Assembly (NCBI GenBank): GCA_021827445.1 | Contig: JAKAVW010000005.1 | Location: forward strand, 1 to 27,016 | Length of the DNA: 27,016 nt | Origin: Pseudomonadota bacterium | Lineage (GTDB): Bacteria > Pseudomonadota > Gammaproteobacteria > Acidithiobacillales > Acidithiobacillaceae | Direction: 5' to 3' | Shown here: one piece after another, positions 23,370 to 27,016 of the stretch | Numbering within the stretch: position 1 is the stretch's first letter | Layout: each line of letters begins with the position of its first letter | Translations under genes and position numbers: made by a program | Notes under the pieces: generated by a model | Databases searched by the model: none | Told to the model about the DNA's origin: nothing | What the model saw: only the letters and a program-made list of their open reading frames with translations

Positions 23370-24788
23370 ATGCCATGTGAAATATCAGATAAATCGGTTG
23401 CCGAGGTCAAGATCGTTTCCAAGAAACGCGCCGGCATCATCAACCCCATGTACGACTGCCAGCCAGCTGGCGCGCAGTATGCGGGCATCGGCGTCAAGGA
23501 CAGCATTCCGCTGGTCCACGGCGGCCAGGGCTGCACGATGTTCGTGCGCCTTTTGTTCGCGCAGCATTTCAAGGAGAACTTCGACATCGCCTCGACCTCG
23601 CTGCACGAAGAATCCGCGGTGTTCGGCGGCACCCGGCGCGTCGAAGAAGGCGTGATGGTGCTGGCGCGGCGTTATCCCGACCTGCGCATCATCCCCATCA
23701 TCACGACCTGCTCCACGGAGGTGATCGGCGACGACATCGAAGGCTCCATCAATGTCTGCGAGCGCGCGCTGAAGAAGGAATTCCCGGACCGTCAGATTTA
23801 TCTGGCGCCCGTGCACACGCCAAGCTTCAAGGGTAGCCAGGTCAGCGGCTACGACGAATGTGTCAAGTCCATGATCAAGACGGTCGCCAAGAAAGGTGCG
23901 CCGACGGGCAAGCTGAACGTGTTCCCCGGCTGGGTCAATCCGGGCGACATCACGCAGTTGAAATACTACCTGTCGGAAATGGGCGTGGACGCCACGCTCT
24001 TCATGGATACGGAAGATTTCGACTCGCCCATGATGCCCGACAAATCCATCCAGACGCACGGGCGCACCACCATCGAGGACCTGCAGGACAGCGCCAATGC
24101 CAAGGCCACGCTGGCACTGGCCCGCTACGAGGGCGCAGCTGCCGCGGCATATCTGGAAGAGGCGCACAACGTGCCCAACCACCAGATCAACACACCCTAC
24201 GGCATCAAGAATACCGACGACATGCTGCGCAAGATCAGCGAGATCACGGGCAAGCCGATCCCGGACAGCCTGGTGCGCGAGCGCGGCATCGCGCTGGACG
24301 CGATGGCGGACTTGGCGCACATGTTCTTCGCCAACAAGAAGGTCGCGATCTTCGGCCATGCCGACCTCGTGCTGGGATTGGCGCAGTTCTGCCTGGAAGT
24401 GGAACTGGAGCCCGTGCTGCTGTTGATCGGCGACGACCAAGGCAGCAAGTACAAGAAGGATCCGCGCATCGAGGAACTCAAGAACTCGGTCCATTTCGAC
24501 ATGGAGATCGTGCACAACGCTGACCTGTGGGACCTTGAGCGCCGCATTAAGAAGGGCGAGATCAAACTCGATCTCATCATGGGGCACTCCAAGGGACGCT
24601 ACATCGCCATCGACGCCAACATCCCGATGGTGCGCGTGGGCTTCCCGACGTTTGACCGCGCCGGGCTCTACCGCAAGCCCACCATTGGCTACAAGGGCGC
24701 GATGGAGTTGGCCGAAATGACGGCCAATGCGATGTTCGCGCACATGGAATACACCAAGGATCGCGAGTGGATTCTTAATACGTGGTAA
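23370..24788 (+). CDS. vnfK: VnfK, vanadium nitrogenase beta subunit
   Basis: The 472-residue beta chain, which shares the P-cluster with VnfD. P-cluster cysteines are Cys30 (PMYDCQPAGAQYAGIG), Cys55 (VHGGQGCTMFVR) and Cys114 (ITTCSTEVIGDDIEG). Other family landmarks are PVHTPSFKGSQVSGYDE, FPGWVNPGDI, NTPYGIKNTDDMLRKI, and the C-terminus FPTFDRAGLYRKPTIGYKGA ending in WILNTW. It lacks the long N-terminal extension of NifK, as expected for the alternative nitrogenases. AGGAAAGGA precedes the ATG. It is the third gene of vnfDGK. A GC-rich hairpin follows its stop by about 20 bases. Confidence 0.97.
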   Translation: MPCEISDKSVAEVKIVSKKRAGIINPMYDCQPAGAQYAGIGVKDSIPLVHGGQGCTMFVRLLFAQHFKENFDIASTSLHEESAVFGGTRRVEEGVMVLARRYPDLRIIPIITTCSTEVIGDDIEGSINVCERALKKEFPDRQIYLAPVHTPSFKGSQVSGYDECVKSMIKTVAKKGAPTGKLNVFPGWVNPGDITQLKYYLSEMGVDATLFMDTEDFDSPMMPDKSIQTHGRTTIEDLQDSANAKATLALARYEGAAAAAYLEEAHNVPNHQINTPYGIKNTDDMLRKISEITGKPIPDSLVRERGIALDAMADLAHMFFANKKVAIFGHADLVLGLAQFCLEVELEPVLLLIGDDQGSKYKKDPRIEELKNSVHFDMEIVHNADLWDLERRIKKGEIKLDLIMGHSKGRYIAIDANIPMVRVGFPTFDRAGLYRKPTIGYKGAMELAEMTANAMFAHMEYTKDREWILNTW

Positions 24789-24806
24789 GCCGGTGGTGTC
24801 AGGCGA

Positions 24807-24826
24807 GCCGGTCCGTTCGGGCCGGC
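24807..24826 (+). other. GC-rich hairpin between vnfK and the next gene
   Basis: GCCGGTCC (24807-24814), loop GTTC, GGGCCGGC (24819-24826) form an 8-bp stem with one G-U pair and a tetraloop. No T-run follows. It may protect the vnfDGK message or reduce read-through into the accessory genes. Confidence 0.6.
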
Positions 24827-24857
24827 CGCGTTCAGCAAGAGCGAATGGGGTGCGGTA

Positions 24858-25748
24858 GTGTCGGAAATCAGCGATATGGCATTGGAATATTCGGCGCATG
24901 CCAGAGACCGGCATGCGCCCGAATACCGCCAGCTCGAACTCTACAGTACGAAGAAAAAGCTGCCCTACGCGCAGGATTCCGAAAGTGACGCGAAGCGTCA
25001 GCGCGGCAGTTTTTCCATCGAAATGGCCTTTGCCGCGCTGGAAGGCGCGCTTACTCTCGCCCATCCCGAAATCGAGGGCTTGCCGAGCTGGAAAAAATAC
25101 CTGGCGCTAAATAAAAAGACCGCGATGGACAAGGTGGTGGCCGAGGTCTACCGCGTTCTGCGCATCCATCATCTGGCCTGGGTGAACCGGGACAGCTACT
25201 TCGAAGTGGATGAAGGGGGAATCCGCATCCGTTGCGTGTTCCAGCACTGCTCGTTGACCCTGGGGATTTCCCCTGTCGGGATGGAGCTGCTGGAGTCCTT
25301 TGTCGGCTATTACCTGGATTCGTTCCGGCAGCCGTACAGCGAAGCCTATGCGGAAGCCGTGCTCATCCAGTATTTCATCGACATCGTGCAGGAGATCAAT
25401 GCCTTCAGCGACGAAGACCGCGTCCTGTACCAGTTCCATCAGGCGATGCCGTTCAACCGGCATTTCCGCTTCGACAGCGACAATCCGCGCTACGAGTTCG
25501 ATGACGGGATGCTGAAAATCGAGATCGGCAAGCGCTACGACGATCCGGTGCGTTACCCGATCGATTTTTACATCGTCATTGACGATGCCACCTACATCAT
25601 TCCGGCCGAGGCCTTAAAACAGGGCGCGATATCCTTGGAGCGCTTGCCGCGCTGGCGCATACGCACGGCGGACGGGATGCATTTGCCGGAACGTTTTCGC
25701 CTGCGCTTCGGCCGGCTGGAAAACGTTGTCGGTCTACCGATGACGTAA
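24858..25748 (+). CDS. Conserved-looking protein of unknown function downstream of vnfK
   Basis: A 296-residue soluble protein that I do not recognise. It starts at GTG 24858 after a G-rich stretch. An alternative ATG lies at 24876 (MALEYSAHARD). The N-terminal third is helical, with SFSIEMAFAALEGALTLAHPEI. The middle (about 95-185) alternates strands and helices: VYRVLRIHHLAWVNRDSYFEVDE and QYFIDIVQEINAFSDEDR. The C-terminal third is beta-rich, RYPIDFYIVIDDATYIIPAEAL. There are no transmembrane segments, nucleotide-binding motifs or Cys clusters. It follows the vnfK stop by 69 bases, with no promoter seen between them, and precedes a VnfY-like gene. Coexpression with V-nitrogenase and a role in its maturation, protection or regulation are inferences from position. 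Confidence 0.85.
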   Translation: MSEISDMALEYSAHARDRHAPEYRQLELYSTKKKLPYAQDSESDAKRQRGSFSIEMAFAALEGALTLAHPEIEGLPSWKKYLALNKKTAMDKVVAEVYRVLRIHHLAWVNRDSYFEVDEGGIRIRCVFQHCSLTLGISPVGMELLESFVGYYLDSFRQPYSEAYAEAVLIQYFIDIVQEINAFSDEDRVLYQFHQAMPFNRHFRFDSDNPRYEFDDGMLKIEIGKRYDDPVRYPIDFYIVIDDATYIIPAEALKQGAISLERLPRWRIRTADGMHLPERFRLRFGRLENVVGLPMT

Positions 25749-25782
25749 TCGATACGACCGCAAATCCAGAAAGGAGCAGAAC

Positions 25783-26268
25783 ATGAGCAGTTCGGGATTT
25801 ATCAAGGTGGCGATTGCCACCAACGACCTCGTACAGGTGGACGCCAATTTTTCCATCGCCAAGCAGTTCGTGATTTATGAAGTGAGCGCGAGCAGCGCGG
25901 AATTTGTCGACTGCATCCAGTTCCGGGGCAGCGCTAAGGGCGCAGGGTCCGGTGGCAAGGGGCCGGGCGGCGGCGCGGGATGTTCCATGGGTGGGCCCGA
26001 CGGAGGGGTCGGCAGCGAACATACCCAGGACAGGCTCTCTGCGTTGACGGGCTGCGCGATGCTCTTCAGCAAGGGGCTCTCTGACTTGCATGCCGTCAAC
26101 GTGAAGAACCTCAACGTCTATCCGGTCAAAATGGAGCGGATACGGAACATCGACGAGGTCATCGGCAATGTGCAGAAGATGATGGCGACTCCCAATCCGC
26201 CGTTGTGGATGCGGCGTGCGCTCGGCATGCCGACGCCCATGGAAGAAGAATATGCGATGCCCGATTGA
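25783..26268 (+). CDS. vnfY: VnfY-like NifX-family protein with Gly-rich insert
   Basis: A 161-residue member of the NifX/NafY/VnfY family. The first strand IKVAIATNDLVQVDANFSIAKQFVIYEV and the second half LSALTGCAMLFSKGLSDLHAVNVKNLNVYPV delimit the domain. Between them is a Gly-rich insert (about residues 49-79, GSAKGAGSGGKGPGGGAGCSMGGP) that most family members lack. It contains one Cys. Azotobacter vnfY lies downstream of vnfK and is needed for full V-nitrogenase activity. That position supports the name here, although one gene intervenes. AAAGGAGC precedes the ATG by about 7 bases. It is the third NifX-family gene in the window. Confidence 0.8.
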   Translation: MSSSGFIKVAIATNDLVQVDANFSIAKQFVIYEVSASSAEFVDCIQFRGSAKGAGSGGKGPGGGAGCSMGGPDGGVGSEHTQDRLSALTGCAMLFSKGLSDLHAVNVKNLNVYPVKMERIRNIDEVIGNVQKMMATPNPPLWMRRALGMPTPMEEEYAMPD

Positions 26269-26280
26269 TGGGGGTTCGAC

Positions 26281-26508
26281 ATGAAGACACGAGGTGTGCA
26301 AAACGCAATCAACCGCTTGAAGGGCGCGCGCCAGCTGGGCAGCCCGACGCTCCTGGCCCAGGCCGAGACCGAGGCGCAGCATGCATTGACCCAGGCGCGC
26401 GCATGGCTTGAGCGCGCGGCGAATCCGGACTCCGGCAAGGTCGGTGCGAACTACGACGACATGGTTAAGGCTGTAGAGGCGCTGGAACTCGCCCTGGCCA
26501 CCCCCTGA
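26281..26508 (+). CDS. Small helical protein of unknown function, end of the vnfDGK operon
   Basis: A 75-residue protein predicted to form two or three amphipathic helices (VQNAINRLKGARQLGS, LLAQAETEAQHALTQARAWLE, YDDMVKAVEALELALAT). It has no Cys and no membrane segment. GGGGG lies 8 bases before its ATG, and it follows the VnfY-like gene by 12 bases, so it is cotranscribed. I do not recognise the family. A GC-rich hairpin, CACCCC-CTGA-GGGGTG, straddles its stop codon and may end the operon, although no T-run follows. IS630 debris begins directly after. Confidence 0.7.
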   Translation: MKTRGVQNAINRLKGARQLGSPTLLAQAETEAQHALTQARAWLERAANPDSGKVGANYDDMVKAVEALELALATP

Positions 26509-26520
26509 GGGGTGCCCGGG

Positions 26521-26766
26521 GCCAAGCACCCCCGTATTCACATGCGCTTCACACCCACTTCGGCATCCTGGCTCCATATGGACGAGCGATTCCTCCGTGA
26601 CATTACCATCCAGCGGCTACGACGCGGCGTATTCACCAGAGTATCCGAACTTACTGAGGCTATGTATGGCCACATCGTCCATCACAATACGAATCCCAAC
26701 CCCTTTATCTGGCCCAAACCCGCACGGGATATCCTGCAAAAAGTCATCCGCGCAGCAGCCAGTTAA
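26521..26766 (+). pseudogene. IS630-family transposase C-terminal remnant
   Basis: The frame gives KHPRIHMRFTPTSASWLHMD, then ERFLRDITIQRLRRGVFTRV and HHNTNPNPFIWPKPARDILQ, the C-terminal quarter of an IS630/Tc1-type transposase. ASW..MDERF includes the final catalytic acidic residue, but the first two acidic residues and the DNA-binding domain are missing. There is no start codon context of its own. The natural stop is at 26764. Terminal repeats were not identified. Confidence 0.85.
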
Positions 26767-26911
26767 ACAGTAAACAGAATGAAACACTACACTAAGAGGT
26801 GGTATGGCAACCCGATAAGTACGGTTCAACGAAGTGGTCACGCAGCAGGAGGCACGCAGCCGTGCCCAGAACGCAATGAACGCGAATGTCAGTAAAAATG
26901 GGAGCAAGATG

Positions 26912-27016
26912 ATGGGTAAAAAGACTGTGGTGACCTGGCTGGAGGAGACCGAAGCCCACGATTATCCGGCGGCGGCTTCTTATCTGTCCTTGTTGTATGA
27001 TGCGACGAAGGTGACC
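26912..27016 (+). CDS. Unrecognised protein, 3' partial (runs off the window)
   Basis: The frame begins MGKKTVVTWLEETEAHDYPA, then AASYLSLLYDATKVT, and is open at the window end. GGGAG lies about 8 bases before the ATG at 26912. An ATG at 26909 precedes it immediately, and another in-frame ATG at 26876 is possible. The start vaguely recalls a family of uncharacterised bacterial proteins beginning with a W-L-x-E/D-x-E-E/A-H-D-[FY]-P-A pattern, but too little is visible for a function. It lies beyond the IS630 remnant and is probably unrelated to the vnf genes. Confidence 0.5.
   Translation, partial: MGKKTVVTWLEETEAHDYPAAASYLSLLYDATKVT

Noticed and set aside
21549..24788. Fe-only nitrogenase (anfDGK) as an alternative identity
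   Set aside because: The N-terminus, the TGGPR loop and the C-terminal region of the alpha chain match VnfD. AnfD has a different N-terminus and a C-terminal extension that are missing here.
23385..25064. Very long open frame (559 residues) on the minus strand opposite vnfK
   Set aside because: It is the high-GC complement of vnfK. Its translation is Arg/His/Leu-rich without motifs, and the plus strand carries an unmistakable VnfK.
1..27016. CRISPR arrays, rRNA genes, phage modules, toxin-antitoxin pairs
   Set aside because: None was seen: no regularly spaced repeats, no rRNA signature sequences and no phage structural genes. The only RNA gene identified is tRNA-Glu.

Overview
The window is proteobacterial DNA. 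An ordinary chromosomal backbone (1 to about 7.9 kb) adjoins an accessory region (about 7.9 kb to the end) that carries a vanadium nitrogenase (vnf) locus. The organism is a diazotrophic proteobacterium with an RND efflux and thiol-redox backbone. An Acidithiobacillus-like or related beta/gamma-proteobacterial chemolithotroph would fit, but nothing read here proves the genus.

Backbone, 1-7955: a partial RND periplasmic adaptor and its inner-membrane pump are followed closely by a DUF2892-type membrane protein, a membrane-anchored rhodanese, a glutaredoxin and a TrxC-type thioredoxin. Then come a Tat-exported N-acetylmuramoyl-L-alanine amidase (AmiC type), a hemolysin III/TrhA-type membrane protein and tRNA-Glu(CTC).

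Island edge, 7956-8900: the tRNA is followed by a decayed serine-recombinase tail and a frameshifted IS256-type transposase fragment. This is what an old insertion point next to a tRNA looks like. IS debris also lies inside the region (an ISAs1-type remnant at 15.2-15.6 kb) and at its far end (an IS630-type remnant at 26.5 kb).

vnf region, 8908-26508. On the minus strand: nfu-like scaffold, vnfA (sigma-54 activator with an N-terminal Cys motif), a stand-alone NifX/NifB-C-terminal-like protein and a GNAT acetyltransferase; further right, an APC permease. On the plus strand: a ZIP metal transporter, then a small Cys-rich protein gene with vnfE-vnfN-vnfX, then vnfH, then vnfD-vnfG-vnfK, then an unrecognised 296-residue protein, a VnfY-like NifX-family protein and a 75-residue protein. 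VnfD keeps the P-cluster cysteines, the Cys257/His423 cofactor ligands and the TGGPR loop typical of V-nitrogenase, and a delta subunit (VnfG) is present. The system is therefore vanadium-type, not Mo (nif) or Fe-only (anf).

Regulation: I read six sigma-54 (-24/-12) promoters by eye. They lie ahead of nfu-vnfA, the APC permease, the ZIP gene, orf129-vnfENX, vnfH and vnfDGK. GTAC-N6-GAAC dyads, like those described for VnfA in Azotobacter, lie upstream of the vnfE and vnfD promoters. So the two transporters and several unrecognised small genes look like part of the same regulon. No nifB, nifU/S, nifV, nifQ or nitrogenase ferredoxin is present in the window, so cofactor core synthesis, homocitrate and electron supply must be encoded elsewhere.
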